In this document: positions 18,198 through 30,869 of the stretch, piece after piece
Position numbering within the stretch: position 1 is the first letter of the stretch
Layout: each line of letters begins with the position of its first letter
From: Bryopsis sp. KO-2023
Lineage: Eukaryota > Chlorophyta > Ulvophyceae > Bryopsidales > Bryopsidaceae
NCBI GenBank assembly: GCA_030272585.1
Contig: BSYQ01000012.1
Span: 2,418,001 to 2,482,000, forward strand
Reading direction: 5' to 3'
DNA length: 64,000 nucleotides
Translations under genes and position numbers: made by a program
The notes under the pieces: model-generated
Told to the model about the DNA's origin: nothing
The model's input: only the letters and a program-made list of their open reading frames with translations
Databases searched by the model: none

Positions 18198-19199
18198 TTA
18201 CAAACACCACGCTAGCTGTTTGGACGCATCGATGTAAGTATCAACCGCCGCAAAAAATCTCAGAAACAGCCTATCGAGCACCAATACCGCCGCGTTGCCA
18301 AACTCCCAAGAAAAGACGAAATCGAAACGGCAGCACCTTTCCCCTGCTTCTTCCATACCGAACCTGAGCACAACATTTTGAACTGTTCCCAATACATCCT
18401 GGCTGAGAATTTCCAGGGACTTCCCTTTGTCGCTTGCGTCCCTGACACAACATAGTACTGTTTTGGGTTGGTTGGTCGATTGCGGTGTAGAATAATCCAA
18501 ACCGAAGAAAGAGAGGTTGGAGCCCTCTCCCCAAATTTTCTTTACAATCACCAAACGTGATTCATCCAAACAGAACCAACCAAAACTTTTACAAGACACG
18601 CGCAGGCCGAAACCCAACCTCAAGACGAATACAACGGCCAATCTCTACGAATTCAATGCTTGGATCGACATTCCCTGGTTCACTTGATTCACAATGGTAT
18701 CGGCAACAAACATGTTTCACCGTTTTCCTCTCCTTTATGTTTTTGATATTCAGATGTGTCAAATCTTTGAACCAAAGTTGTCTTAAAAAGGACAAACTGG
18801 TACAGGTCTTTCACCTCTGCCGAACGAAACTGTTGAATTCTTTTTATTGCGTGTGTGTGAAGAAACGGGGGAAGGGATCTGTGTTTACCAAAAGACCACC
18901 AGTTCAACATTCCATCTCAATCGTGCAAAATGCTGGCACCGGTCAGACTCAGACTCCTGGTTTCCAACAAAACAGCCCTGAATTCTGCTCGAAAAAGAAA
19001 ATGTCGCTGCATCCATCATCACTTTCCAAAACAATGTTACAAGACAACCCAAACCCAGAGCAGCCCCTGGTGCTCGCCCGTATCGTTGACTTAGCTCAAA
19101 ACAATTGCCAGAAACCGAACTCAGAATGTACAGACCTGTACAAAATACAAACTCAAGAAGAAAAGGTGCGCATGCAATACAATACTGTTTTTTTCGCAT
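18198..19199 (-). CDS. Possible exons of an unrecognised minus-strand gene
   Basis: Two open stretches on the minus strand look protein-like: 19199-18890, which ends at a GTAAAC splice-donor candidate after residues LVVFW, and 18641-18198, containing VVLRFGMEEAG and FFAAVDTYIDASK. I do not recognise a family. The plus-strand ORF across 18557-19225 is equally long, so coding strand and existence of the gene are uncertain. Confidence 0.25.
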
Positions 19200-19749
19200 T
19201 GAACGATAGCTGTTGTTGTGAGTGAAATTTGACCCCTGTTCGAATTCATCATGTTGTTAATTGGTTTCCAATAGTTTACTACTTTTTTAAAGAAATACTC
19301 TCTGAAAGCTGATCATTGTGTAAAAGGTTTTTTCGAAAAGCTAGGTTCAGCTGAGTGTATTTTTTGTTTAATAAAATAGGTAAACAATATTACATTGGTG
19401 TGTGTAGCTCGATTTGCACTCCACAGGATATAAGGCTGGGTGAGCGTGGATGGATTCTGCATGAAGTTTTTTATGACAAAGTTCCAACTCGTTCAAAATC
19501 GCTTTCCTCATCATTTTTTTTTTTAATGATGAAACTGGGGACACCACAATACAACCAGAAATCAAAAGATTACAAGTCAGTAAATTTACAAGTCAGTGCC
19601 AAATCCAATAATCCTAACAGCAAATCGATTAACTAAACAATCAATCACCAATAATACTAACAGCATGAGTCCCATCAAATCGATTAACTGATACTACAAT
19701 CACCAGTGCCAACGCTCCCACCCTCCAGTCACTCCACTATCCCAACCGA

Positions 19750-21951
19750 CTAAGAAGGCTGCAAACCCACGCTTGTCTGACACTCTGACACTCCGACACT
19801 CCACAAAAATAAAAAACAACATGGGCTGAATAAAATACGCCATGAGATCACACACGTCACACGTATCAATAGATCCTTGCAAACCAATTCCACCTCCACC
19901 CCTCGTGCCTCCAACAGCCGCTTCGTCTCCAGCACCACTGAATCGGTTTTTAAGCCCTCACCTTGACAACAAATCAAGATTTGCTGAACACTGTCCCCCA
20001 CCAAGCATAACTGTTGGAAAGCTTGTGGCTTGATGTTTATCACACCCAGCGCCAGCCGCCTCAGCATGGGTATTTCTGTGAGCCTCACAAGTCCCTGGCT
20101 GACCACCTCACGCCCCCACAAACCCAACTCCACCAAATTGGGGAGCTTGGTTAGCCACTCCAAATCATCATAACCAACCCTTCCCTCACCATTCCCTAAC
20201 GCCAGCTTTTCCAAAGAATTCAGAGATGTGGTTTTTTCCATGAGCAGTTGATTGTCGGTCCACGACAACAGACCCCACAGCTCCAATTCCCGCAGCAATG
20301 GGGGCAAAGAGCTCAAAAAACCATGCTTGAGTTCATCATTCAAACAGTGGCGCATTGACTGCAAGGATAGGAGTTGTTCTTCCAAGCTGAGCACTCTTGA
20401 AGACTCTACATATTTGCCAAAATGAGGCTGGGAAATTCTTAGCTGAGTGAGTTCGGTCAAACTGGCTAGGCCATTGAGAAATGACTCATCCAATGACAGG
20501 CACCGAAAGCCTTCCGATGAGTCAATGAACAAGGTGCGAAGTTGAGGATTGCACTTGAAATGCTCGTTTTTCATCAAGCTGGCACAAACATTGAAAAAAT
20601 CAAACGCTCCTGAAAAATGCAATCGATTTTTCTCCACAGGATTTCAGAAAACAGAACAATGATGGAGAGATGTCAGATCACCTTTCCAAAAGTCATGAAT
20701 TGTATTTTAAAAAGAACGGCAGGTAGACTGAGTATTGGTCAGACTGAGGTTTGTGTACCCACTCATTGCAATATGGTGAAATACTTTGATTTTATTTGTT
20801 TCGGGTGTTTAGTATTGGTTTACATAATTTCATACGTTCTCACACTTTCTCATAATCATCACACTTTTTAAAATCAAACTCACCTGCAATCAACTATGGT
20901 CAAATTTTCCAGATTCGGGCATTTCTCCACAATGGCCAGTGACGTTTGGTTGATGCTCAAATTTTTAACAGAAGTCATTGGAATCAGTTCGTCAAATTCA
21001 GTTTCTGTTACTTCAGCAAGGCTCAGCGTCTGAATATTGACCCCAGAATTCAACACATCGCAAACCAACGAGGAGGTCCTCCAACTTAAATATCCTAATG
21101 TCCCCAAAAAAAGACAGAAAAAAATCCATTCAGAAATGAAGTTGCGCGTATCAAGGGACAGCTTTATTTCAATCTTTTTTTATATATAATTTGTTTTTGG
21201 GGGGGGGAGCGCAGGGGGCAACTTTTTTCTGTTTTACTGTTTTTATTCAGCTGGGTTTGCCCTCCTTTTTCTTTTTTGAGATCATCGAGGCATTCCAACT
21301 AGGAAAGAAAAAATCAAAATTAAAAAAACACCAAAAAATGTTCCATTTTTGGCTGGACATTCCTTCCTTCTCATTAATTTTGATTCACTTCTTAAATTAC
21401 CCACTAAAACATTTTTTTGGTTCGTGTCTCTTCAATTTTTTTTGCGGGGGGTGGACCTTCTCTTGCGCAGCCTCAATTTTCATTGACTGCCAAATTTTTC
21501 ACATGGGCCAGTGATCCCTGCAAGCTCTTAGGAAGCTGCTCCAGCTGCTGGTCTCTAGTCACACTCACTTTTTGAATGTGACTGGTCATCTCCAGGTACC
21601 AGCTCTTGTTCAGGGCCCGCAACTTCAAAATCCATTCCCTGAAGTTTTCCCCATCGTTTCTTCTTCCTTCCAAAAATCGGATCAAAGGGCGACCCACTCT
21701 GTTAGCATTGCACCAGGGCTGGAAACAAAAACAAAAAAAAATGCTTCACAATATATTCTGGTCAAAGAATGAAGAGTACTGGGGTGGTGTATAACATATG
21801 GGGATACGGCGACTTTTCTAAACTGGAGAGCAGGGCGGACAACTTTTCCTTGAAAGTTCGATCGAGAAACCAACCGAAGGAGGTCGTTCCATGGCAAGGC
21901 GCGGAGGACAGGATTCTTCTTCCGATTTTCTCCACGCGCGTACACCCCCAT
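19750..21951 (-). CDS. Leucine-rich-repeat, F-box-like protein, tandem copy A
   Basis: Multi-exon gene on the minus strand: exon 1 about 21951-21811 (from MGVYARGENRKKN), exon 2 from 21718 to about 21475, exon 3 21094-20884, exon 4 from 20578 down to a stop at 19750. Introns are GT-AG. Exons 1-2 have an F-box-like pattern (ALPWNDLLRLVSR, then ALNKSWYLEM). Exons 3-4 carry irregular leucine-rich repeats (LTELTQLRIS, LNSLEKLALG, LPNLVELGLW, IPMLRRLALG). Such proteins usually present substrates to SCF ubiquitin ligases. Compared with copy B it lacks 2 bases just upstream of the ATG and has a longer C-terminus, since the shared stop is lost. Confidence 0.6.
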
Positions 21952-22175
21952 GAAAGAGCGTGGCGAGCTTCCCCAGCGCTCTGAGGGCTTTCGAGAGGTT
22001 CACCGGACGAAGTGACCTAGAGAGAAACGACTGGTGGCGGCTAATTGATGAAAAGACGAGGGGTGGGCTGTTTCAAGACACGTTCAAACGTTTCAAAAAC
22101 GCCCAATCTAGAGGATTGTAACGGCTGCAATTATGCTTGCCGTGGATGTTGCAGTATTTTGGAAACTGTTTCTCG
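19860..22175 (-). repeat. Tandem segmental duplication, unit A
   Basis: Exons, introns and about 200 bp of upstream DNA match 24095-26415. Both copies keep a G-rich run beside a poly-T/A tract in the same intron (21197 and 25377), and both keep the same upstream block (GAGGATTGTAACGGCTGCAA). The similarity stops near 22175 and 26415. Unit B is at 24095-26415. Confidence 0.8.
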
Positions 22176-24094
22176 GTTGGGTGGAAAGGCCAGTTTAGAA
22201 GACATAGGGGCTTTATCTTGGGCACCGTTGAGGCCGTGGGCTTGCCACACTTTTGGTAGTGATCTTGTGGTCGGTGGAGAGCAGGCCACTTTAAATGGAC
22301 GCGTGAGGACATTGTCCTCATTTAAGGTCCTCAACCTGTCCTCATTTCACAAACTTGAATCTAGTCAGCCGGCAACAAGCGACAACAAAACTTACTCCGT
22401 GGGTGGTATCTGAACATCCAGAAAGAAGGACAAGGTGTTTCGCGACTAATTTCGCGACTGCCCCTTTCATTTTGATGGTCACAAGAGCTCTTTCTGTCCA
22501 GATCGTGCGTTGTGTCAAGTGAGTCCGACTCATTTTTGTTTCTATGTCCCTGACGTTCACCCCCGAGCTTCAGGGAACAACAATCGCCAAAATGATCTTC
22601 ATGTTGGGTGCTGATGGAGTTGGTTGTCTGTTTTCAGGCTGGGATTTAGGTGGATACTCTGTTGACTACCGATTGTCAAGGAAAATCGTCACCATCTTAG
22701 GACTGCAACGAAGTATAGTTGCGTGTCTTAAGGCGACGTGTCTAGCTTTTCTCGCATTGCTTGTGCAATTGCCTGGAGCTCTTCTCGTGTTGTTATGTGC
22801 AGGGGCGATCTTGGGTTACTAGGTATTTTCGCAATGGGGTTTTATGTGGTAACAGAGCGTTACAGCCAGGATGTGGGGCTTTCTGTGAGGGCCCTTCCCC
22901 ACTCCTGTGAAAGTGTGCGGGTCTAGTTGCCTTGCGTCCAGAGACACATTTGTTTCATTTTCTGTCTTTTTTGTGATGTTTTTACCCACTGTCCTCATCC
23001 GATCCTCAAATAAGCTGCAGAGTCTACCTCAAATACCATGGTATTTGGTATTCTGGCCAGTGATCAGGTGTGTGTGTGTTGTTGAAAGCAGGAGATCAAC
23101 CTCGAGGTTGACAAGTGTTGTCCTGAATAGAGGGAATACAGGGAACAAGCAAGTTTGTGATGATTGGGAACTCTGGATGGGAGGTTATGAACTTTGAAGA
23201 GCTTGACTTGCAAATCCTTTTTCCACATAGAAACTTGCTTCTCCTGAATGTACTTTTTTATTATGGTGGTCAGGGGCAGTCATGTACATACATTTAGTCG
23301 TCCGCTGGTGTGATATCTAGATTATCTGGGTATGATGGGTTCGATACCCTTCGACGTTATGAGCACTGAACTGAAGCTATTTATTTTCTTTTTTTTTATT
23401 ATTTTTTTTTTAATGCACACTTGCTGTCGGATGGTACGTAAATGACCAACTGCATCTCTACAACATGTGTTGCGAATCCATCCAGACATATTTTTTCTGA
23501 GATTCTTAAACACTGACTCCAACTGAACCTTTTTGTACAATGCACACATGGTACCATAATGATGAACTGCATGTGCAGTGAAGTAGTCAAAACACATTTT
23601 TCTGAGACAATGCTCTTATTGGTATTTTTACATCAGAAGTTACAACTGTCACAATTTCGTTAATTTTTGTAGTCCCTTCTCCTCTGCTTTATTGATTTTA
23701 ACTATCCCTCTTTTGCTTTATGATATTATTTGTCAGAATGTCAAAAACCCCTCATTTATTCTCCTAACGTTCAATCACTTGGCCCCTCTTCGTTTTTTCT
23801 TTTCCTCCGACTTATCGTCACTACCACTGCCCTTTCTTTTCTCACTCAATGTAACTGCTTTTACTACTTGCGTCACATTTTCTTCACACTCTTAAACTGA
23901 GTTATTCTACACTGTTGCTTCTTGTTGGTACATAATTTATCCTTGCACCAAACTAACATCCAGTCAACCCATAAACATAAAAATGGGCACATTAACAACA
24001 CGTAGCACTTGGAATCTTCACTCTAGTTGGCTCCACACCACACACAATGAAATCTGATTCCCATTTTTCGGTTTCACCTATCCAGCTGGATAAA
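22176..24094. other. Spacer between the duplicated genes, no gene recognised
   Basis: Short ORFs only (none above 100 codons with recognisable features). Pyrimidine-rich DNA lies at 23660-23890. Confidence 0.5.
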
Positions 24095-26189
24095 TTAAAT
24101 CAATTTCACCTCCACCCCTCGTTCCTCCAACAGCTGCTTAGTCTCCAGCACCACTGGATCGGTTTCCAAGTCCACGAATCGACAACAAATGATGATTTTC
24201 TGGACACTGTCCCCCACCCAGCATAATTGTTGGAAAGCCTCCGGATTAATGTTTTCCACATTCAGCGCCAGCCGCCTCAGCTTGGGTATTTCTGTGAGCC
24301 ACACAATTCCCCGGCCCATCACCTCACGCCCCCACAAAAACAACTCCACCAAATTGGGCAGCTTGGTCAGCCACTCCAAATCATCATAACCCACCCTTCC
24401 CTCACCATTCCCCAACGTCAGCTTTTCCAACAAATTCAGAGATGTGGTTTTTTCCATGAGCAGTTGATTATCGTCCCATGACAACAGACTCCACACCTCC
24501 AATTCCCGCAGCGATGGGGGCAAAGCGTTCAAAAAACCATGCTTGATTTCATCATTGCTGTATCGCCGTGACACGGCGCAATGAAGGTTTTGTAAGGCGT
24601 CCATTCTGGATGGGGAAACAGCACGACGTAGGTACCGGGAAATTCTTAGCTGAGTGAGTTCGGTCAAACTGGCTAGGCCATTGAGAAATGACTCATCCAA
24701 TTCCAGGCTCCAGGAAAATTCCAGATGATACAGATATGGGTTATCAATTTTGAGAGCATCGGGGCAGTGAATAGACAAGCTGTGAAGTCGAGGATTGCAG
24801 CTGAATTCGGTTTTCTTCATGCTTTATGGCACAAACATTGAAAAAATCAAACACTCCTGAAAAATGCATTCCATTTTTTTCAAAGGGTGTAAGAAAACAG
24901 AGCAACGTTGAAGCAAACATGTCAGATCACCTTCCCAAAAGTCATGAATTGTATTTAAAAAAAAACTGCAGGTAGGCTGAGTATTGGTTCACAGAATTTC
25001 AGAGAACACCCATAATTTCTCACACTTTCTCATAATCATCACACTTTATCCAAACTCACTTGTAACCACGCATGATCAAATTTTCCAGATTGGGGCATTT
25101 CTCCACAATGGCCAGGGATGTTTGCTTGATGCTCAAATTTTTCACAGAAGTCATTGGAATCAGGCTGCCAAATTCAGTCTCTGTTATTTTAGCAAGACTC
25201 AACGTCTGAATATTGACCCCAGAATTCAACACTTTACAAATCCTTGAGGAGGGCCTCAGACTTGGGGATCCTGATGCCGAAAAACAACAAACAGAAAAGC
25301 ATTCATTCAAGAATGAAGTTGCATGTATCAAGGCACCGCGTTCTTTCAGTCTTTCTCAATCTTCTGTTTTTTTTTTTTGGGGGGGGGGGGGAGGGCAGGG
25401 GGCAACTTTTGTTTCTGTCCCCACCCCCGAAAAAAAAAGAAAATATTTTTTACTGTTTTTCCTGTTGTTGCTGGATTTACCTTCCTTTCTCTTTTTTGGG
25501 CAGCATCGAGGTATTCCAAATTGGAAAAAAATAAAATAAAATAAGCAGACACCCAAAAAATTGTTTTTATTTTTGATGGGACCTTCCATTCTCACTGTTT
25601 ATAATTCACTTCTTAAATTACCCACTGAAACACTTGTTTTGGTTCATGTTTTTTTTATTGTCTTTTGCTGGGGGTGTACCTGATTTCTTTTTTTTTTCTT
25701 TATTGGCGCAGCCCCAATTTCATTCAACCCAAATTTTCCACATGGGCCAGTGATCCCTGCAAGCTCTTGGGAAGCCGCTTCAGCTGCCGGTATCCAGTCA
25801 CACTCACTTTTTGAATGTGGCTGGTCATCTCGATGTACCAGCTCCTGTTCAGGGCCCGCAGCGTCAAAATCCATTCCCCGAAGTTCTCCCCATTGTTTCT
25901 TCTTTCTTTCAAGAATCGGATCAAAGGGCGACCCACTGTGTTAGCATTGCACCAGGCCTGGAAACAAAAACACAAAAAAATGCTCCACAATATTCTGGTC
26001 AAAGAATAAAGAGTATTGGAGTGGTGAAAAACATATGGGGATCAGGGCGACTTTTCTAAACTGGAGAGCGGGACCGACAACTTTTCCTTGAAACTTTGAT
26101 CGAGAAACCAACCGAAGGAGGTCGTTCCATGGCAAGGCGCGGAGGACAGGATTCTTCTTCCGATTTTCTCCACGGGCGTACACCCCCAT
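24095..26189 (-). CDS. Leucine-rich-repeat, F-box-like protein, tandem copy B
   Basis: Same layout as copy A: exon 1 26189-26053, exon 2 from 25957 to about 25733, exon 3 25270-25060, exon 4 24821-24095 with a TAA stop after VEVKLI. The ATG at 26189 (MGVYARGENRKKN) is the start shared with copy A. The frame is also open further upstream but has no ATG. Exon 2 begins AWCNANTVGRPLIRF after a TTTCCAG acceptor. Exon 4 carries the LRRs (LTELTQLRIS, LNLLEKLTLG, LPNLVELFLW, IPKLRRLALN). Exon-exon joins keep the frame, so this copy looks functional. The F-box assignment is tentative and the LRR assignment firmer. Confidence 0.65.
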
Positions 26190-26415
26190 AAAAAAGCGCC
26201 AGATGAGCTTCCCCAGCGCTCTGAGCACTTTCAAGAGGTTCAGCGGACGAAGTGACCTGGGGAGAAACGACTGGTGGCGGCCAATCAATGAAAAGACGAG
26301 GGGTGGGCTGTTTCGAGACAAATTCACACGTTTAAAAAAACGCTCAATTTAGAGGATTGTAACGGCTGCAATTATGCTTGCCGTGGAAGTTGGAGTGTTC
26401 TGGAAACTGTTTCTC

Positions 26416-27709
26416 GGTGAGTCAGCTGGATCTTGTGGTTAAGAAGATACGCCATAGATTTTCAGGGAACCTGCAGGCAACTGAACTTTCGCTGATAAAT
26501 TTCACTCGTCCATTAAAGGACTAACCAGTTTCACCTTGGCTAGCCATTGGCTTGGCAACGAATCAAATAACAAAAATCCACAGAGAAAAAGAGGACTTAC
26601 CTTTCATGATGCTGGAACAAATGCAACAAGAAACAGCCCCCCCTAAAGAATGTAAACCTAAAAACTGAAGCGAAGCCATATCTCCACCCAAGACCTGATC
26701 GGGGTTTTATCACAAGATTATTCTCTAGCGATGTTTGATTGTTCACACTGTATGTCGGATTGCTTGGAAAAATCAGAAGAGAATTATACCCAAAGATTAA
26801 GCAGCAACGGCTTGTTTCCCTGTAGATTCTACGGTGTAGGAAACGATACCATGACCCAAACAAACAATCGAGTCTTCTTCTGATTATATGAACCAGTCAT
26901 TTTATTGTATCATGGGTCAGCATCCGATAGAATAGATTATGCCAGAACTATTCACCTGTTTTGTTCTCTTTTTTGTTCTCGGAAATACAAAGACTAACAA
27001 AATAAAAGATCAAGGGCTCAAAACAAAAATGTATCGCCTTGACATGGATAATTCACAGTAAAAATGTCGAAAAAAAAAGCCCAGACGTTTCTTCAGCAGC
27101 TGCCTTTCCCTTGCTTCAGTTTAACCATAGCTCCATGGGTATCACAATGCCAGATTTTCCATCAGTCCTTGGAGGAAAAAGGACTTCTTACTAAAAGCAT
27201 AGTTTCCATGGATGTGCAAACTACCAGTTTGGTTGTTTTTCCACCATTCTTTTCGACTCTTTTGATCGCTTCTTTCTCTTGGCGTTGGCGAATTCGCCTC
27301 ATGCTTGGTGTATGGTTTATTACCAGCTTGGAAATCATCAACCGACCACCTCTAGTTTCAAGCAAAATTAAGAGGGAAGTTGGAAGAACCTAATAACACA
27401 ACTTCACAGTAGGAGATTGAGATGCCCTTGGCTGGTAGACCAGGCACTATCCCCCTCAACACGTTTTTTTTGTTTCTGTTTGGTTTCTTCACACTGCCAG
27501 CTGGGTGGGTCTATTGCAAAGCGCACTTCTGGTGTGCTAAATAAGAGGTTACACACATCACCCTACATGCGAGTCTCAGTAAAGATTTTCTTCTCCAGGA
27601 ACAAAACAAATATTGAACATCTACGACACCTTCTCAAACAGAAACACACTCTTTCGATGAAAAAAAGGATCGATTTCTGCCATGACCAAAACTTGGGGCT
27701 GTTCCAAAT
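26416..27709. other. Intergenic, no gene recognised
   Basis: No supported gene. A plus-strand ORF of 109 codons (27064-27393) has no recognisable motif. The stretch probably holds the LHC gene's 3' untranslated region next to 27709. Confidence 0.5.
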
Positions 27710-28743
27710 TTAGAAGATCTGGGCGCCGAAAAACTTGGTGGCGTAGACGAATCCGTTGTTGGCGGCGGGATCGGCGATGTGCTCGGCCCAGCACTCGACC
27801 GGTCCTTTGCCAGTCTGCAGGGACTGCACAAAGAAACCGAACATGGCAAACATGGCCAACCTTCCGTTCTTGATCTCCTTGGTTTTCAGCTCAGCGAACG
27901 TCTCTGGGTCGTCAGCCATCCCCATGGGGTCGAAAGCCTCACCGGGGTAGAGTGGGTCGGTGGCCTCTCCGAGAGGACCCCCGGAGCACCTGTACCCCTC
28001 AGCCAACCCCATAAGCACAACCTGACCCGCGACAAAAAAAGAAGGTCAATACAACAACGACCCGTGACGTCTGAAGCAACTTCTTTATCTAGAAATTTCT
28101 TAATGTGTGGGAAACAAGCAATCAATACTTTCCATAAGTCTTCCGCATCAGGAACGATGGTGCGTTGAAAGCCTTTATCGAGAGGTGGCCTACCTGGGTC
28201 CAGCAGATGGCGAGGATGGACTGTGCGTGGACCAACGATGGGTTCCCGAGGTAGTCAAGACCGCCCTCAGCGAAGATCTGGGAGCCAGCCTTGAACCAGA
28301 CGGCCTCACCAAACTCAACACCTCCGTACTTCTCGAGGGCCTCGGGGGTCAAGCATCCAACGACTCCCAACATAGCCCATCGTGCGTGGATCAACTCCAA
28401 CTCGCGGTTGGCGGCGAAGGTCTCGGGGTCAGCCGACAATCCGGCGGAGTCCCAGCCGTAGTCACCAGGGAACTCTCCGGTGAGGTAGCTAGGGACGGCG
28501 CCTTCCGAGTAAGGTCCCAACCAGAGAGCACGATCGGGGCCGTAGAACTCGACGGCGGCGCGGGTGACCTGCTTGGAGGCCTAGACATGTGCAATAGATC
28601 GACGTCACTTGATGGCAACTCAATGCTTCCCTATCAGCGTAACATTTTGCAGGGTGAGTTGGAAAGCAATCGATAAGGCAATGACGTACCCTGGCAGCGA
28701 CGCCAGCACCAGCAACGGTTTGAGCGATCATGGCAGAAGCCAT
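27710..28743 (-). CDS. LHCB: Chlorophyll a/b-binding protein of light-harvesting complex II
   Basis: Three exons: 28743-28690, 28580-28194 and 28021-27710, with GT-AG introns of 109 and 172 bp, both in phase 0. They give a 250-residue protein, the normal length. The first about 30 residues ([14 protein letters not shown]...) are a short plastid transit peptide. The mature part starts near [16 protein letters not shown], where most LHCII proteins have WYGPDR. First membrane helix region: [17 protein letters not shown]. Third: [18 protein letters not shown]. Both carry the Glu/Arg pairs that bind chlorophyll. The phrases [13 protein letters not shown] and [13 protein letters not shown] match green-lineage LHCII. 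The product captures light in thylakoid membranes for photosystem II. Confidence 0.95.
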
Positions 28744-29233
28744 AGTGTTTCACAATACGGGCAGGCGGATGGCGAACAGAGGAGAAGTCCTAGACAAGTC
28801 GCAATAAAACTGCAGGGTTGTCGGAACAGAAGTCCCCAGCGATTATGTAGTTGGGGGCTGGATCCGAAAAGTGCCCAGACTGCCCAATTTGGCCATTTCT
28901 AGATATGATCTGGATCTTTTCACCGATGGACCAGGATTAGTCATATCGCTTTATTGATTAATTGATTGACAGCCATATTAACGCGAAATCCGAGTTTCAA
29001 CAAATCGAAGGCATCAACAAACAAATAAACAAACATCAAGTTATATCGTAATCATGCGTTAAACACACAAAAATAAACCAACTTACATTAAAGCAACACA
29101 AAACCAATCAATGTCCAGATTCTTAACAAGTCTCCCAGGGCTATCGATCCATTTTATGCAACACCAAACAGTCTCAGCATATTTCAAAAAAAATTTTGGC
29201 CTCTATCATATTGAGAGGACCACATTTCTGTGT
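28744..29233. other. Upstream region of the LHC gene
   Basis: No ORF of note. Contains the presumed LHC promoter (transcribed leftward) and an AT-rich stretch 28920-29110. Confidence 0.4.
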
Positions 29234-29318
29234 TGCACAAGGTGGGGTTCGAACCCACGCGGAGACCAGCTCCATCAGGTCTTAAGTCTGACGCCTTGGA
29301 CCACTCGGCCACTTGTGC
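29234..29318 (-). tRNA. tRNA-Leu (anticodon UAA)
   Basis: Read on the minus strand: acceptor GCACAAG pairs with CTTGTGC, followed by discriminator A. The D-arm region has GCCGAGTGGTCCAAGGC. The anticodon loop CTTAAGA gives TAA. A long variable arm follows as in class II tRNAs, then the T arm GTGGG-TTCGAAC-CCCAC. All parts fit a functional leucine tRNA reading UUA. One A-C mismatch closes the anticodon stem. There is no intron. Confidence 0.93.
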
Positions 29319-29330
29319 CCATATATAACT

Positions 29331-30617
29331 CAGCAAATTTGTTGTTTATTGAACGTGATCCTGAATTGGTTGCGGGGGGAAAAATGAGGATGAGTTGGTG
29401 GATTTTTAGGGGTTTTCTTGGGGGTGTGTTTTTTTCTAATTTGGGGTTTTGTTTTCATCTTCTGGGTTTTCAAATTTGGTGGTTGTTCGTTGGTGGGTGG
29501 TAGAATTACTTAGAATTGTCATGGACGTTTCTGTTTGGTTTAAATTACTTTTGAATAAGTTAGTGGATGGATAGAAGGACAAAAAATTGAGCGGTCCCTT
29601 TGACTGTCTGCCAGTGGTGAATCCCATGCTTTGCTCTGGTGCATTGTCCTCCCACCAGGGCAGGCGGCCGGTGATCGCTGCTCGGTTTCCCGCCTGGCGC
29701 TTTGCCCGACACTTTTCCCATTCCACCACAGACTCTTCAGAGAAGACGCCAGAACAGACCCGCCCCTTGGAAAGGGTGCACCATCAACGCTCAGCAAAGG
29801 ACCAAGGACACACACCTTCGATCCACGCTCAACAGTCCCCGCTTGGGTGATAAGCAGGCGCTACCCTGCTCGACGTTCTATTGTACCAGTTTAGCGCACG
29901 CCATTCCATGTTCTGGGTTGGAGTTCAATTGCAGACGACAAAACCAAATGTCAGTTCTGCGAAGCTCCAACACACTGTGCGTGCCTGATAACGAGGTGCA
30001 CAGAGTGGAACAGGGAGGCTCAAGGTGTGCGTGTGCTTTCCTTTCAACAGAGGCCCCCCATTCCATCAAGCTGGGTGATGTCAGTAGTTCTTTGTTGGAA
30101 CGTAGTTCCACTCTGTGCACCTCGTTATCAGGCACGCACAGTGTGTTGGAGCTTCGCAGAACTGACATTTGGTTTTGTCGTCTGCAATTGAACTCCAACC
30201 CAGAACATGGAATGGCGTGCGCTAAACTGGTACAATAGAACGTCGAGCAGGGTAGCGCCTGCTTATCACCCAAGCGGGGACTGTTGAGCGTGGATCGAAG
30301 GTGTGTGTCCTTGGTCCTTTGCTGAGCGTTGATGGTGCACCCTTTCCAAGGGGCGGGTCTGTTCTGGCGTCTTCTCTGAAGAGTCTGTGGTGGAATGGGA
30401 AAAGTGTCGGGCAAAGCGCCAGGCGGGAAACCGAGCAGCGATCACCGGCCGCCTGCCCTGGTGGGAGGACAATGCACCAGAGCAAAGCATGGGATTCACC
30501 ACTGGCAGACAGTCAAAGGGACCGCTCAATTTTTTGTCCTTCTATCCATCCACCAACTCATCCTCATTTTTTCCCCGGCAACCAATTCAGGTTCACGTTC
30601 AATAAACAAATCTGTTG
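29331..30617. repeat. 1.29 kb near-perfect palindrome (foldback element)
   Basis: Arms 29562-30011 and 30105-30554 are reverse complements (sum of paired positions 60116) with no mismatch seen, separated by a 93-base loop. Outer arm parts 29331-29402 and about 30555-30617 also pair, less perfectly. The left arm has an extra segment (29403-29564). The outer ends read CAGCAAATTTG and its near complement. The arms are more GC-rich than the surroundings. The mirrored ORFs on both strands (178 codons) are a by-product of the symmetry and show no protein signature. It begins 12 bp upstream of the tRNA-Leu 5' end. Confidence 0.92.
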
Positions 30618-30668
30618 CACAATTTCTGTACAGAAAATATGATGTTGCAATTCGAAAATCAACTCCAA

Positions 30669-30854
30669 TCAGCATACTAGGAAGGCGTGTTGTGCATTTC
30701 TATCAGCTCCAAATCTCAACAGAATGTCAACCATCGTCTTATGTCCCTGGATGGCAGCCTGATACAATGGACCTAATTTGTTTCTATCCATAGTATTTGG
30801 GTCCGCTCCATGTTCCAGCAAAAGACTAGAATGTTTTTCATAGTTTTTGTGCAT
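30669..30854 (-). pseudogene. Ankyrin-repeat fragment
   Basis: About one and a half ankyrin repeats on the minus strand: LLLEHGADPNTMDRNKLGPL, then YQAAIQGHKTMVDILLRFGADRNAQ. The frame stops soon after at the edge of the palindrome. No further ankyrin repeats are seen nearby, so this is either one exon of a dispersed gene or a relic. The upstream frame (30773-30970) has a short continuation with no motif. Confidence 0.6.
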
Positions 30855-30869
30855 TGCCCGACTCCATAT

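Noticed and set aside
29702-30414. Two 178-codon ORFs, one on each strand
   Set aside because: They are mirror images produced by the palindrome, with Pro/Arg-rich composition and no protein signature.
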